DNA of 64,000 nucleotides, taken from contig NZ_CP026604.1 of assembly GCF_003063625.1 (NCBI RefSeq), positions 3,202,065 to 3,266,064 on the forward strand. Direction: 5' to 3'. Within the stretch, counting starts at the first letter, position 1, and every line of letters starts with the position of its first letter. Of this stretch, positions 49,618-59,108 are shown piece after piece. The translations under genes and the position numbers were made by a program. The notes under the pieces are model-generated. The model was not told where the DNA came from and did no database searches. It worked only from the letters and a program-made list of their open reading frames with translations. The DNA comes from Saccharobesus litoralis. GTDB taxonomy: Bacteria > Pseudomonadota > Gammaproteobacteria > Enterobacterales > Alteromonadaceae.

Positions 49618-49635
49618 GCGAGCATTTATGCTTGC
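49618..49635. repeat. Palindromic repeat (second copy)
   Basis: GCGAGCATTTATGCTTGC is an imperfect hairpin almost identical to the sequence beside the group II intron (19607-19624). It lies just after the dnaE2 stop and may help terminate that gene. Confidence 0.55.
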
Positions 49636-49677
49636 AAGCTCTATTAACGATTACCTATCTTCTAGACTGAATTATCC

Positions 49678-52600
49678 TTACCTAAAGTCACGTGAGCGTG
49701 TATTAAACCCAGTGAGTAAATGTGTGTAATCTCTAAGTTTTCCTGCAATCACATGGATGACTTTACCTTCTCTTTCTAATATGCCTTTTACCATGAGTAT
49801 CTTTGATGTTAAAAAGTGCTTTTTCTGTTCTTTGCCCGTTGCTTTCCAAACAACAACATTTATGTTGCCCGTATCGTCTTCTAAGGTAACAAAGGTCACC
49901 CCTGCGGCTGTTCCAGGGCTTTGTCGCCCCGTTACTACTCCGATAACTGTGACTAATGACTTATGCCTAAGTGACTCTAGTTGATTAGCAGGTGTATGTT
50001 TTTGGAGTTTATTTTGCTGTTTTAATAGTTTGATAGGGTGTTGTTCTAGGCTTAAGCCTATTGAGGCATAATCTTCGATAAGATTATCGAATTGGCTAGG
50101 CGATAAATAATAGGCATCGTTATTGGGAGTTAACTGTAATAACGGTAGTTCATTTTCATTATCCATTAATTGCCAACGTGTTTTGTAACGATTATTGCTA
50201 ATAGAAGAAAAGCAATTAGCGCTGGCTAAGGCTTGCAGTTCATGATGACTAATACCTAATTGTTTTAGTTCAGATATATGTTGATAGCCTGATTTTGAAC
50301 GCTGTGATGCTATAATTTTAGCGCTTGTCTGATGTAGTCCTTTTACTAATCTCATTCCTAGCCGCAGGCTTAATTTCCCATTAACATACTCAACTTGGTG
50401 ATCCCATTCTGAATGATTAATACATATGGGTGAAATATTTATATTATGCCGCTGTGCATCTTGAATTAATTGTGATGGACTATAAAACCCCATGGGTTGA
50501 CTGTTGAGTAGAGCACAATAAAAAACTTCTGGGTAATAGGTTTTTATCCAAGCTGATACATAGGCCAGTACGGCAAAACTGGCGGAGTGAGATTCTGGGA
50601 ATCCATACTCGCCGAAGCCGCATATTTGATCAAAGATCTTTTCTGCAAATGCGAGTTTATAGCCGCGCTCTTGCATTCCATTTAATAATTTATCTCGAAA
50701 TTGAAGTAACTTTCCGTCCCGTCCCCATTTTCCCATAGCTCGTCTGAGTTGCTCTGCTTGTCCTCCTGAAAAACCAGCGGCAACCATAGCTAATTTAATC
50801 ACTTGCTCCTGAAATATAGGCACGCCTAATGTACGATCCAGTACGCTTTCTACTTCTTTAGAAGGGTAATCTATTTTTTCAATCCCATCTCGTCGTTTTA
50901 AATAGGGATGCACCATGCCTCCTTGGATTGGTCCCGGCCTAACTATCGCTATTTGAATCACGAGATCGTAATAACATCTGGGTTTGAGACGTGGCAGCAT
51001 ACTCATTTGTGCACGGGATTCGATTTGAAACATACCAACCGTATCTGCCTGTTGGATCATTTGATAAACTTTTGGATCATCTTGCATCGCTGTGATTTGG
51101 GCAATGCTCAAAACACGCTGGTAGTGCTGAGCAATTAAAGCAAAGCTTTTTTTAATTGTTGTTAGCATGCCAAGCGCTAATATATCTACTTTTAGTAATT
51201 CTAGTGTTTCTAAATCATCTTTGTTCCATTGAATGACAGTTCGCTCTTCCATTGCGGCATTTTCGACGGGGACAAGTTCATAGAGCGGGCCAGATGAAAT
51301 GATAAAACCACCTACATGCTGAGATAAGTGTCGAGGGAAGCCACGGATCGTATCTACCAGAGCAATAAATTGTGCCCCTTTTTTACTGACCGGAGATAAG
51401 CCCAGTTCAGAAATTTGCTCTGCCCAAGAATCTTGAAAATGACGCCGATTGATGTGTTTAATAAAAAAATCGAGCTGACTTTCTCGAATACCGAGCGCTT
51501 TACCAACTTCTCGTATTGCACTTTTTAAACGGTATGTCACAACAGTTGAGGTAATCGCCGTGTGTTGACGGCCGTATTTTTTGTAAATGTATTGAAAGAC
51601 TTCTTCCCTTCGTTGATGCTCAAAATCGACATCAATATCTGGCGGCTCTGCGCGTTCTTTGGAGATAAAGCGTTCGAATAAAACAGATATTTGTTCAGGA
51701 TCGACTGAAGTGATTTCTAAGCAGTAACACACAACTGAATTAGCTGCAGATCCTCGGCCTTGGTATAAAATTTTTGCGGATTTAGCAAACTGCACAATGT
51801 CGTAAATAGTGATAAAAAAATGTTCGTAGCCTTGTTCGGCAATGAGTGTGAGTTCTTTTTCAATTATGGCGCGAATGTGAGGTTTAACTCCGTGCGGAAA
51901 ACGAAATTGGATGCCTTGTTCAACAAGTTGACGTAAGTATTCAGAGGCACTTTTGTTCTTAGGTATTAGTTCTGATGGATACTCATATTTTAACTCGCTC
52001 ATATCAAACGAGCATGCTCGCGCAATATTAATAGATTCTTGTAGCCAACTTGCTTTATAAAGTTTACTCAGTTTACTAGTTGATCTGAGGCAAGATTCAG
52101 CGTTACTCACTGTGTTGGTGCCTAGTTGTTCAACGGTACAGTTTTGCTGAATAGCATGTAAAATGTGTAGTAAAGGTAAACGTTGCTGATCGTGCATCAG
52201 TACGTAACCGGCTGCTGTGATAGGCAATTCAAATAGTTTGGCAAGGGATTCCACTTGATTAATATATTTGTGTTCGTTAGCAATGAGGTGGCGTTTAATC
52301 GCTAGCCATAAACGTGATTTGATTGATTTGTTGACGGTTAGCAACCAAGTCAACCATTCTTGATTTTGTTTTTGCTCTTGGCTGGGTAAAAATAAGAAAA
52401 AACATTTTTGAATAGCACGTATATCCCATTCTAATACTTCGTACTCCCCCTTGCTTTTTCGCTTTCTACAATTAGTAATGGTACGACATAATTCAGCATA
52501 AGCTTGGCGATCAGGCGCCAATAATACAAAGTTAAGGGTTTGCTGATAGGTAAATTTAGCCCCTATAATTAATTTAATGGGTAACTTGTTTTGTTTGATA

Positions 52601-52755
52601 TGGGCATAGGCTTTGACTACGCCAGCGACAGAGCATTCATCTGTGATCGCTATGGCAGAGTACCCGTAAAAACAAGCTTGTTGAACTAGCTCTTCAGGGT
52701 GAGAAGCGGCTTGTAAAAACGAATAGTTTGTTTGACAAACGAGTTCAGCGTACAT
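49678..52755 (-). CDS. dnaE2: Error-prone DNA polymerase DnaE2
   Basis: This 1025-residue C-family polymerase of the damage-induced mutasome has an N-terminal PHP domain (CQTNYSFLQAASHPEELV and AIAITDECSVAGVV). The palm aspartates are in PPDIDVDFEHQRREEV, the fingers in FPRHLSQHVGGFIIS and GFGEYGFPESHSASFA, and a C-terminal OB domain is at about 925-990. The C-terminal beta-clamp and tau-binding tail of DnaE1 is absent, as usual for DnaE2. ATG 52755 has an AGGAG site. It is the last gene of the imuA-imuB-dnaE2 operon. Confidence 0.97.
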   Translation of the reverse strand: MYAELVCQTNYSFLQAASHPEELVQQACFYGYSAIAITDECSVAGVVKAYAHIKQNKLPIKLIIGAKFTYQQTLNFVLLAPDRQAYAELCRTITNCRKRKSKGEYEVLEWDIRAIQKCFFLFLPSQEQKQNQEWLTWLLTVNKSIKSRLWLAIKRHLIANEHKYINQVESLAKLFELPITAAGYVLMHDQQRLPLLHILHAIQQNCTVEQLGTNTVSNAESCLRSTSKLSKLYKASWLQESINIARACSFDMSELKYEYPSELIPKNKSASEYLRQLVEQGIQFRFPHGVKPHIRAIIEKELTLIAEQGYEHFFITIYDIVQFAKSAKILYQGRGSAANSVVCYCLEITSVDPEQISVLFERFISKERAEPPDIDVDFEHQRREEVFQYIYKKYGRQHTAITSTVVTYRLKSAIREVGKALGIRESQLDFFIKHINRRHFQDSWAEQISELGLSPVSKKGAQFIALVDTIRGFPRHLSQHVGGFIISSGPLYELVPVENAAMEERTVIQWNKDDLETLELLKVDILALGMLTTIKKSFALIAQHYQRVLSIAQITAMQDDPKVYQMIQQADTVGMFQIESRAQMSMLPRLKPRCYYDLVIQIAIVRPGPIQGGMVHPYLKRRDGIEKIDYPSKEVESVLDRTLGVPIFQEQVIKLAMVAAGFSGGQAEQLRRAMGKWGRDGKLLQFRDKLLNGMQERGYKLAFAEKIFDQICGFGEYGFPESHSASFAVLAYVSAWIKTYYPEVFYCALLNSQPMGFYSPSQLIQDAQRHNINISPICINHSEWDHQVEYVNGKLSLRLGMRLVKGLHQTSAKIIASQRSKSGYQHISELKQLGISHHELQALASANCFSSISNNRYKTRWQLMDNENELPLLQLTPNNDAYYLSPSQFDNLIEDYASIGLSLEQHPIKLLKQQNKLQKHTPANQLESLRHKSLVTVIGVVTGRQSPGTAAGVTFVTLEDDTGNINVVVWKATGKEQKKHFLTSKILMVKGILEREGKVIHVIAGKLRDYTHLLTGFNTRSRDFR

Positions 52756-52766
52756 TTTTTAAACTC

Positions 52767-54182
52767 CTAAGCAAATAAACCATGCGTGAACCAATTTCCA
52801 TTCGGTTGGCGATAGATCCAATGTAGTTGTCCGGCGTTATTACGAGCGACAAAGTAGTCTCTATATAGTTCGTGCTTATCCCACCAATTTGTTTGTACGC
52901 GCTCGGGTCCTAATACTAACTCGACCGGTTCGGATAATACTTGTGGTTTATTTAGGACAAAGCTTGGTCGTAATGGCCTGTTTTGCTTGTTTAAAGGTAA
53001 AGCTGAGTGTACAGCTGAAATCGCTTTTTGCTCGTGGCTAGCTAAGGCAGGGTGGAAAGTGTCTTTTAACGATAATTTAAATATATAGTCTTCACCTAGC
53101 TTTGCTTCGAGTTGGTTGATTAACTCATTTGGGGCGAGGCCAGACTCTTGTTGATTAAACATATCTTGCATGATGGAATGTTGCGGCTCAAACTGATTGC
53201 ATGATAAGCAGATGTCTGTAACTGGGCTTTGTAAAACGACAGATTCGAATTTGAGTTCAATCAAACGTAGCCATGCTGCGGCCTGTTGTTGACCTTTTGC
53301 GCTTGCTATATTTATTTGTAAGGCATCATGATCTTTTTGTGTTAAGTGCAGCTTGATATTCTGCGTGACTAAATTGCGTTGTATTAAAAATAGAGTTAAG
53401 CGCTTGAGTAGCGCTTGAATGGGAGTGAGTAATAAATTGCTATTGGTCACTTCAAATAGTAATTCTAACGCTTGTCTGAAAATTAGAGTTGGTTCAAAAA
53501 AAGTTAAACCATGATGCTGTTGTCCGCTAAGCTGATAAAGGCGGTTGATGGTGTTCTTATCAAAACGTCTATTCAATTCTTTAATTGGTAAGGTTTGCAA
53601 CTGACCAATCGTATTAATGCCAATACGTTGTAGTTGTTGGACTGTTTTTCGTTGTTGGAATAGTACTTCTATTGGCATGCATTTTAGTTGTGCTTGTTGC
53701 TGTGTTTCTTTTAATAGAAAGGTTTGGCTACGAGTACTAGCCAAAATTTTTGCCGCTAAAGGTGTTTTCGCAACCGCATAATTAAATTGATAGTTTAGGC
53801 TATTGAGTACTTGCTGAATGTTTTGCCAATAGTTTGCAAAATTACCGTATAAAGCTAGCATGCTATCCACTTTTAAATACAGGCCTTTAGGTGAATTAAG
53901 TGCGATATCGGCACTGTATTGATAGAGCCATTCAGCAATTTGCTTAAGCTGTTGATGTTCTAGTTGCTCGTTGTACTCCAAAGGATGTAAATCATGATGC
54001 AATGCCAATGCGGTAGCTAGTCCCATGTTCGGCTTTATACCGGCATTAAGTGCAGTTTGGTTTAATTGCACTATATTATTTTCGCTAGCATCAATAATGA
54101 TGATTGCCACTGACTGATTGGCTTGCTCTAGTAGTAAGTTATCTAATTGGATTTGAGGGAAATCAAGATATAACCACAACAT
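52767..54182 (-). CDS. imuB: ImuB, Y-family polymerase-like mutasome subunit
   Basis: The 471-residue protein has a UmuC-like N-terminal region (LWLYLDFPQIQLDNLLLEQ). The catalytic carboxylates of active Y-family enzymes are not conserved: DxDxF becomes LDFPQ and SIDE becomes LKVDSML. This fits the known role of ImuB as an inactive platform joining DnaE2, ImuA and the beta clamp. A clamp-binding peptide should exist but I cannot pick it with confidence. It starts with ATG 11 bases after the imuA-side gap and precedes dnaE2 by 11 bases. Confidence 0.93.
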   Translation of the reverse strand: MLWLYLDFPQIQLDNLLLEQANQSVAIIIIDASENNIVQLNQTALNAGIKPNMGLATALALHHDLHPLEYNEQLEHQQLKQIAEWLYQYSADIALNSPKGLYLKVDSMLALYGNFANYWQNIQQVLNSLNYQFNYAVAKTPLAAKILASTRSQTFLLKETQQQAQLKCMPIEVLFQQRKTVQQLQRIGINTIGQLQTLPIKELNRRFDKNTINRLYQLSGQQHHGLTFFEPTLIFRQALELLFEVTNSNLLLTPIQALLKRLTLFLIQRNLVTQNIKLHLTQKDHDALQINIASAKGQQQAAAWLRLIELKFESVVLQSPVTDICLSCNQFEPQHSIMQDMFNQQESGLAPNELINQLEAKLGEDYIFKLSLKDTFHPALASHEQKAISAVHSALPLNKQNRPLRPSFVLNKPQVLSEPVELVLGPERVQTNWWDKHELYRDYFVARNNAGQLHWIYRQPNGNWFTHGLFA

Positions 54183-54201
54183 AAAAATTGACTGAGATTA
54201 T

Positions 54202-54927
54202 TTAATGCAACTGCTGGCGTTGTTGTAACGCTACTTTTTCTGCTATCAGGGTTTGATTAGTGTTAGGTATGTATAAGTCAGCCCAAACGTTTAAGTAGTC
54301 TATATGAAATTTCGTTAACGCTTGGCCGCCTTTTTGTTTAATCACTTGCAGCCACAAACCTGATTTGGAAGGTGTAAGGTTTATTTTTAATGTGATAGGC
54401 AAAGATATTGTTGAAATTTGAGGGGAGTCTATTATGGCTAAATCTACAGAACGCATCTCCTGTGCAAATAACAATAGACTAGTATTTTGTGACTCTGTTG
54501 CTAACATGTAGCGTCGGGCTTGAGCTTGACTTATATTACTTCCCCAATAACAAACTGTAGCGCAACAGCCGCTTTTTAAACATTGCTCGACGCACCACAA
54601 ATCACTTTTTACGTCTTTATGTTTAACGATTAATATATTTTGTAAATCTATATTTTGCTGGACAAAAAATTCGGCATTTAATGCATTGGGAGGATTGACG
54701 AAAACGATTAATCCTAGATTTTGCTTATGTTTTAAATACGGTATAAATAAACGTAATTCACCAATGCCAGTGACAGAATCAATTTGGATTACCCCTTGTT
54801 CAGGCAAACCGCCTTGTAATTTTTCATCCAGTTCAGGATATTGACTGGCAATACGTGATATTTTTCGTTGTGATTGTAAGCCTTGCCAAATCAAGTTTTG
54901 ATTTTTCAGTTGTTCTAATGGATCCAT
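54202..54927 (-). CDS. imuA: ImuA, RecA-like mutasome protein
   Basis: The 241-residue protein has a degenerate RecA/SulA-like fold. ALLQGGLPEQGVIQIDSVTGIGELRLF corresponds to the P-loop region but lacks a proper Walker A Lys, so ATP binding is doubtful. The gene order imuA-imuB-dnaE2 is the standard SOS mutagenesis cassette of bacteria lacking or complementing Pol V. A perfect LexA box lies 19 bases upstream of the ATG. Confidence 0.88.
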   Translation of the reverse strand: MDPLEQLKNQNLIWQGLQSQRKISRIASQYPELDEKLQGGLPEQGVIQIDSVTGIGELRLFIPYLKHKQNLGLIVFVNPPNALNAEFFVQQNIDLQNILIVKHKDVKSDLWCVEQCLKSGCCATVCYWGSNISQAQARRYMLATESQNTSLLLFAQEMRSVDLAIIDSPQISTISLPITLKINLTPSKSGLWLQVIKQKGGQALTKFHIDYLNVWADLYIPNTNQTLIAEKVALQQRQQLH

Positions 54928-54945
54928 AATAACACTAATATTTAA

Positions 54946-54988
54946 CTGTGTTTATATACAGTATAATGTTGGTGTTAAAATTTGCCAA
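54946..54988 (-). promoter_or_regulatory. imuA promoter with LexA (SOS) box
   Basis: CTGTGTTTATATACAG (54946-54961) is a perfect CTGT-N8-ACAG LexA site. It overlaps a -10 (TATACT, 54965-54960) with -35 TTGGCA (54988-54983) at 17 bases on the minus strand. A bound LexA would cover the promoter, so the cassette should be induced by DNA damage. Confidence 0.93.
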
Positions 54989-54999
54989 GTTGATTTTGT

Positions 55000-55418
55000 C
55001 TAGTAATTAACCTCAACTCTGTTTAAGAATTGCGACAATAATTATTTTTACCGTTAATTTCAGTTAGTTAACAAGTTTTGATAACCAACAGAATTCCCTC
55101 CTATTTCTGGAGAGAAATTTGAGCCAAGAACAAAGATAATTGCTCCATGCATTATCTCTTACCCTCCATCCATGGAGGGCAAGGCAAGTTTACGCGTCAA
55201 TAGCTAGCCTATTGCAAGCAAACTTAACGCCCAATTTTTTACAAGAGCTTGGTTCAAATAGCCGCCAGAAACGGATTTATTATCCAGAATCGAGGTTATT
55301 TATACGGATAGCATTATTTTAAGATTTAGAAAAAGTAACAGGCAGAATTAATATAAAGCAATGATCGTTGGGAAAGGAACGAACGCTACCATAGACCAGG
55401 TAGCGTGTAACAGGTAAG
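55000..55418. other. Intergenic region between imuA and panC
   Basis: About 400 bases with no credible gene. It contains the palindrome CCCTCCATCCATGGAGGG (55162-55179), related to one at 13995, and a weak hairpin ACGCTACC/GGTAGCGT (55383-55406) that may terminate the leftward panC transcript. Confidence 0.5.
55162..55179. repeat. CATCCATG-centred palindrome
   Basis: CCCTCCAT-CC-ATGGAGGG is an 8-bp perfect stem around CC. It shares its core and architecture with CCTACATCCATGTAGG at 13995-14010, which suggests a dispersed palindromic unit. Confidence 0.55.
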
Positions 55419-56270
55419 CTAAATATCGAAGTAAATATTATCGATTAATCGGGCACTGGATAAATAGGCGGCAACGAGAACAACAAAACTTGTTGTATTA
55501 TGGTTAGCTTCTAGCAGGGTATTAGCGTCACGAAACTCAACATAGTCAAGGCGCATTTGTGATTGCTCAATATTGGTTTGCATGGCTTGCTTAATATGCC
55601 GAAAATCTCTATGGCCTTGTTTAATGTAATCTCTGGCGTATTTTAAACTTTTATACAATGCCGTTGCTTGCTGTTTTTCTTCGTCACTTAAATAGCCATT
55701 GCGACTACTCATGGCTAAACCAGACTCTTCGCGTACTGTTGGTACTCCTACAACTTCAATAGGCATTGAGAGGTCTTCTACCATGCGCTTAATTAAAAAT
55801 AGTTGTTGGAAGTCTTTTTCACCAAAGCAAGCGACATCAGGTTGCACTATGTTGAATAGTTTATTAACTATGGTGGTAACGCCCCGAAAATGGCTATTAC
55901 GACTTTTTCCACAAATAATATTACCGAGCTCTGGTACTTCAACATAGGTTTGCTCAGCGAGTGGCCGAGGATAAATATCTTTTACTGTTGGGGCGTAAAG
56001 TAGATTAACGCCACGCTCTGCTAGCGCTTGGCTATCGGCTTCCATTGTTCGCGGATAGGCATCCAGATCTTCATTTTGGCCAAATTGCATTGGATTAACG
56101 AAAATACTGACGATAACAATATCGGCTCGCATAAACGCGTTATCAACCAAGCTTAAATGACCGTTGTGTAAATTACCCATGGTAGGTACAAAGGCAATTT
56201 TTAATCCTTGTTGTCGCCAATTAGCCACTTGATTACGTAATTGTTTAATATCTGAAACTGTTTGCATCAT
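55419..56270 (-). CDS. panC: Pantothenate synthetase
   Basis: The 283-residue enzyme ligates pantoate and beta-alanine with ATP. The HIGH-like motif is in PTMGNLHNGHLSLV and the KMSKS-like region in VREESGLAMSSRN. SHFRGVTTIVNKLFNIVQPDVACFGEKDFQQL is diagnostic. It is the last gene of the panB-panC pair, 30 bases after panB. Confidence 0.98.
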   Translation of the reverse strand: MMQTVSDIKQLRNQVANWRQQGLKIAFVPTMGNLHNGHLSLVDNAFMRADIVIVSIFVNPMQFGQNEDLDAYPRTMEADSQALAERGVNLLYAPTVKDIYPRPLAEQTYVEVPELGNIICGKSRNSHFRGVTTIVNKLFNIVQPDVACFGEKDFQQLFLIKRMVEDLSMPIEVVGVPTVREESGLAMSSRNGYLSDEEKQQATALYKSLKYARDYIKQGHRDFRHIKQAMQTNIEQSQMRLDYVEFRDANTLLEANHNTTSFVVLVAAYLSSARLIDNIYFDI

Positions 56271-56300
56271 TCACTCTAGGAATAGGAGGCGTTAATATTA

Positions 56301-57098
56301 TTACTCAAAAATATGTTCAGTCGCAGGGAAAGCACCCTCACTGACTTCTGTGATAAATTGTGTAACAGCTTTACGAATATCGCCTGTTTCAGTTAAATAG
56401 TTTTTAGAAAATTTAGGAATATAACCACTCGAAATACCTAAAATGTCGTGCATTACAAGTACTTGACCGTCAGTGTCTGCACCTGCACCAATCCCACAAA
56501 CGGGTACAGAAACTGCTTCTGTAATAGCTTTAGCGAGTGAGGCCGGTACACATTCTAATAAAATCATTTGCGCGCCGGCTTTTTCTAAATCAATAGCATC
56601 TTGGATCATCTGTTGTGCAGCATTGTTTTCTCTACCCTGGATTTTATAACCGCCAAACACATGTACTGATTGTGGGGTTAAGCCTAAATGCGCACAAACG
56701 GGCACGGAGCGTTGAGTTAATGTTTCTATCGTTTCTTTTAACCAAGCGGCGCCTTCAAGTTTGACCATTTGCGCACCCGCTTGCATTAATTTTGCAGCAT
56801 TTAAACAGGCTTGTTCTGGCGTGGCATACGACATAAATGGCATATCAGCAAGAATAAAAGCTGAACTTGCGCCTGCAGCTACACAGCGAGTGTGGTAAGC
56901 CATATCATCAATGGTGACTTTTAACGTGTCATTATTGCCTTGTAACACCATGCCTAATGAATCACCAATTAAGATCACATCTATCCCTTGCTCATCAAAA
57001 ATTTGCGCAAAGCTTGTGTCATAAGCGGTTAGTGCTGTAAATTTTTCACCGTTTTGTTTTTTCTTTAAAAGTGAAGTAATGGAAGTCTTTTTTTTCAT
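56301..57098 (-). CDS. panB: 3-methyl-2-oxobutanoate hydroxymethyltransferase
   Basis: The 265-residue enzyme makes ketopantoate from 2-oxoisovalerate and methylene-tetrahydrofolate. [32 protein letters not shown] and [12 protein letters not shown] are family signatures, and [20 protein letters not shown] closes the barrel. Normal length. It follows folK by 23 bases, linking folate and pantothenate synthesis genes. Confidence 0.98.
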   Translation of the reverse strand: MKKKTSITSLLKKKQNGEKFTALTAYDTSFAQIFDEQGIDVILIGDSLGMVLQGNNDTLKVTIDDMAYHTRCVAAGASSAFILADMPFMSYATPEQACLNAAKLMQAGAQMVKLEGAAWLKETIETLTQRSVPVCAHLGLTPQSVHVFGGYKIQGRENNAAQQMIQDAIDLEKAGAQMILLECVPASLAKAITEAVSVPVCGIGAGADTDGQVLVMHDILGISSGYIPKFSKNYLTETGDIRKAVTQFITEVSEGAFPATEHIFE

Positions 57099-57121
57099 TG
57101 CTCATTCCGCGTAAAGGCAGT

Positions 57122-57604
57122 TTAGTTCAGCTTTTTAAGGCCATTAATAGCACACGCTTTTAACAGAGCGCTAATCGGTTGCCCAGAGGGTAATATTAGA
57201 TTAGGTGCTATTTCCGCTAAAGGGTATAAAACAAATTCTCGTTCGTACATGCCGTAGTGAGGTACGATAAGTCGAGGGTGGTTAATAGTTTGCTCACCGT
57301 ATAATAGTATATCGATATCTAATGTTCTTGGCCCCCAACGTTCAGCTTTGCGTACACGGCCTTGGGTTAATTCAATGTTTTGCAAGGCGTTAAGTAATTC
57401 AATGGCTTCTCCTTGCCACGTTAAGCAAGCGACCGCATTAACATAGTTAGGTTGATCTTGTGGCCCCATGGGTAAGCTTTCGTAAAAAGAAGAGCAAGAT
57501 AGGTCACAGGCTTTATCTAACTGAGCTATTGCTTGCAAAGCATGATTGAGTTGCTCAATGGGTGTCGCAAGATTAGAGCCCAAACCCAAATATACAGTTA
57601 TCAT
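57122..57604 (-). CDS. folK: 6-hydroxymethyl-7,8-dihydropterin pyrophosphokinase
   Basis: The 160-residue enzyme of folate synthesis begins VYLGLGSNLATPIEQLNHAL. It has the signature RWGPRTLDIDILLYG with the metal-binding aspartates, and VPHYGMYEREFVLYPLAEI. The ATG overlaps the pcnB stop by one base (TAATG), the conserved pcnB-folK coupling of gammaproteobacteria. Confidence 0.97.
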   Translation of the reverse strand: MITVYLGLGSNLATPIEQLNHALQAIAQLDKACDLSCSSFYESLPMGPQDQPNYVNAVACLTWQGEAIELLNALQNIELTQGRVRKAERWGPRTLDIDILLYGEQTINHPRLIVPHYGMYEREFVLYPLAEIAPNLILPSGQPISALLKACAINGLKKLN

Positions 57605-58998
57605 TATTCAGAAGATGCTGGTTTACGTTTTCTTGGGACTCGACGTCGACGACGGCGTGGCTTTTTATCATCGCTGGTGTTGTTATTGCGCACGCTACTA
57701 CGCTTTTGTGCATCATCAAGGGTTTGAAATTCCGTCCACCATTGTGCGAGTTCGACTAGGTGACCTTTCTCTACTTCTGCACGCAGTAATAAAAAGTCAT
57801 AAGCCGCGCGAAATTTAGGGTGTTCTATTAACTTAAATGGCTTATTGCCATGACGTTGCTCTAAGCGAGGCTGTAACTGCCATATGTCGCGGATCATAGA
57901 TGCAAAACGTTTTGGGATCATGACACTTTTGGCTGCCGTATCTAAAATATCACCTAGGGCAACTTGATAAGCATCATAAGTGGATAAGCCCCCTTCGTTT
58001 TGTAATTCATGTTTTCTTGCATCAATTAAGTGCCAATATAAAGTGGCGAACAAAAAGGCTGGAGTGACGCGTTTACCGGCAGAGATCCTGTCATCGGTAT
58101 TAGCTAGGGCTAAGCTGAACATTTGATATGGATGGCCTAGCTTATCTTTCATGGTGTTTTTTAGTGGCCAAAAAATTTGTTGAAACAATTCATACTTTAA
58201 TAAAGCATCAAATGTCGCTTGACCTTTACCACCTAAAAATAATTTAAGGCATTCTTCGAAAATACGAGCTGGTGGAATATTCTTAAGCAAGCTGGCTAAT
58301 TCGTTAATGGGGTCGGCTGTCTTTTGTGCAATTTGCATATCGAGCTTAACAGCAAACCGGACTGCACGTAACATACGGACAGGGTCTTCGCGATAACGTA
58401 TTTCTGGATCACCAATTAAACTAATTTCTCTGTTAGCAATGGCTTGTACACCCCCCCAATAATCACGGATGGAGTAATCAGCTACACTGTAATACAACGC
58501 ATTAATTGAGAAATCACGGCGTTCAGCGTCTTCGTCTATACTGCCGTATACATTATCGCGTAGTAATTGACCGTGCTCATTTTGATGAGAGACGGCATCT
58601 TGCTGTTTAGCCGGTTCATGGTGGCCACGAAACGTGGCTACTTCAATAATCTCACGGCCAAATACAATGTGAGCTAAACGGAAACGTCGGCCAATTAAGC
58701 GGCAATTATTAAATAGTTTTTTTATTTGCTCTGGAGTGGCGTTAGTCGCTATATCAAAATCTTTGGGGTTTAAACCAAGCAATAAATCACGAACGCCACC
58801 ACCGACTAAATAAGCATCATAACCTGCATCATTTAGCCGATATAAAACCTTAAGGGCATTTCTGCCTATATTTTGACGGGAAATATTGTGCTGGTCGCGA
58901 GGAATGATTTGGAGCTTGCCAGTGTTGCTACCTGATCGTTTGGCTCCTTTACCGACCACTTTTTTACACAATTCTATTACTTTTCGGATAACGCTAAT
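57604..58998 (-). CDS. pcnB: Poly(A) polymerase I
   Basis: Adds poly(A) to RNA 3' ends and so promotes decay. LVGGGVRDLLLGLNPKDFDIATNATPEQIKKLF holds the catalytic Asp pair, and CRLIGRRFRLAHIVFGREIIEVATFRGHH follows. The C-terminal basic tail (KKPRRRRRRVPRKRK) binds RNA. No ATG fits the expected N-terminus. ATT 58998 would give 464 residues, close to the 465 of E. coli PcnB, whose start is known to be AUU; GTG 59013 and TTG 59058 are alternatives. The start is therefore tentative. Confidence 0.93.
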   Translation of the reverse strand: MSVIRKVIELCKKVVGKGAKRSGSNTGKLQIIPRDQHNISRQNIGRNALKVLYRLNDAGYDAYLVGGGVRDLLLGLNPKDFDIATNATPEQIKKLFNNCRLIGRRFRLAHIVFGREIIEVATFRGHHEPAKQQDAVSHQNEHGQLLRDNVYGSIDEDAERRDFSINALYYSVADYSIRDYWGGVQAIANREISLIGDPEIRYREDPVRMLRAVRFAVKLDMQIAQKTADPINELASLLKNIPPARIFEECLKLFLGGKGQATFDALLKYELFQQIFWPLKNTMKDKLGHPYQMFSLALANTDDRISAGKRVTPAFLFATLYWHLIDARKHELQNEGGLSTYDAYQVALGDILDTAAKSVMIPKRFASMIRDIWQLQPRLEQRHGNKPFKLIEHPKFRAAYDFLLLRAEVEKGHLVELAQWWTEFQTLDDAQKRSSVRNNNTSDDKKPRRRRRRVPRKRKPASSE

Positions 58999-59108
58999 CT
59001 CATTGCTATACACAATCCACAGTGGCGCTAATGATATACCAGCTAAGGTTTTTTGCAAATCCCGTATGCAAGAGAAATAAAGGGACTGCGAGAATTATTA
59101 CCTATTTT

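Noticed and set aside
55140-55322. 60-codon frame between imuA and panC
   Set aside because: No ribosome site; it runs through a palindromic repeat and its sequence has no recognisable features.
57604-58998. Calling pcnB a CCA-adding enzyme
   Set aside because: The N-terminal and catalytic wording follow E. coli PcnB almost residue for residue, the tail is long and basic, and folK follows, all diagnostic of poly(A) polymerase I.
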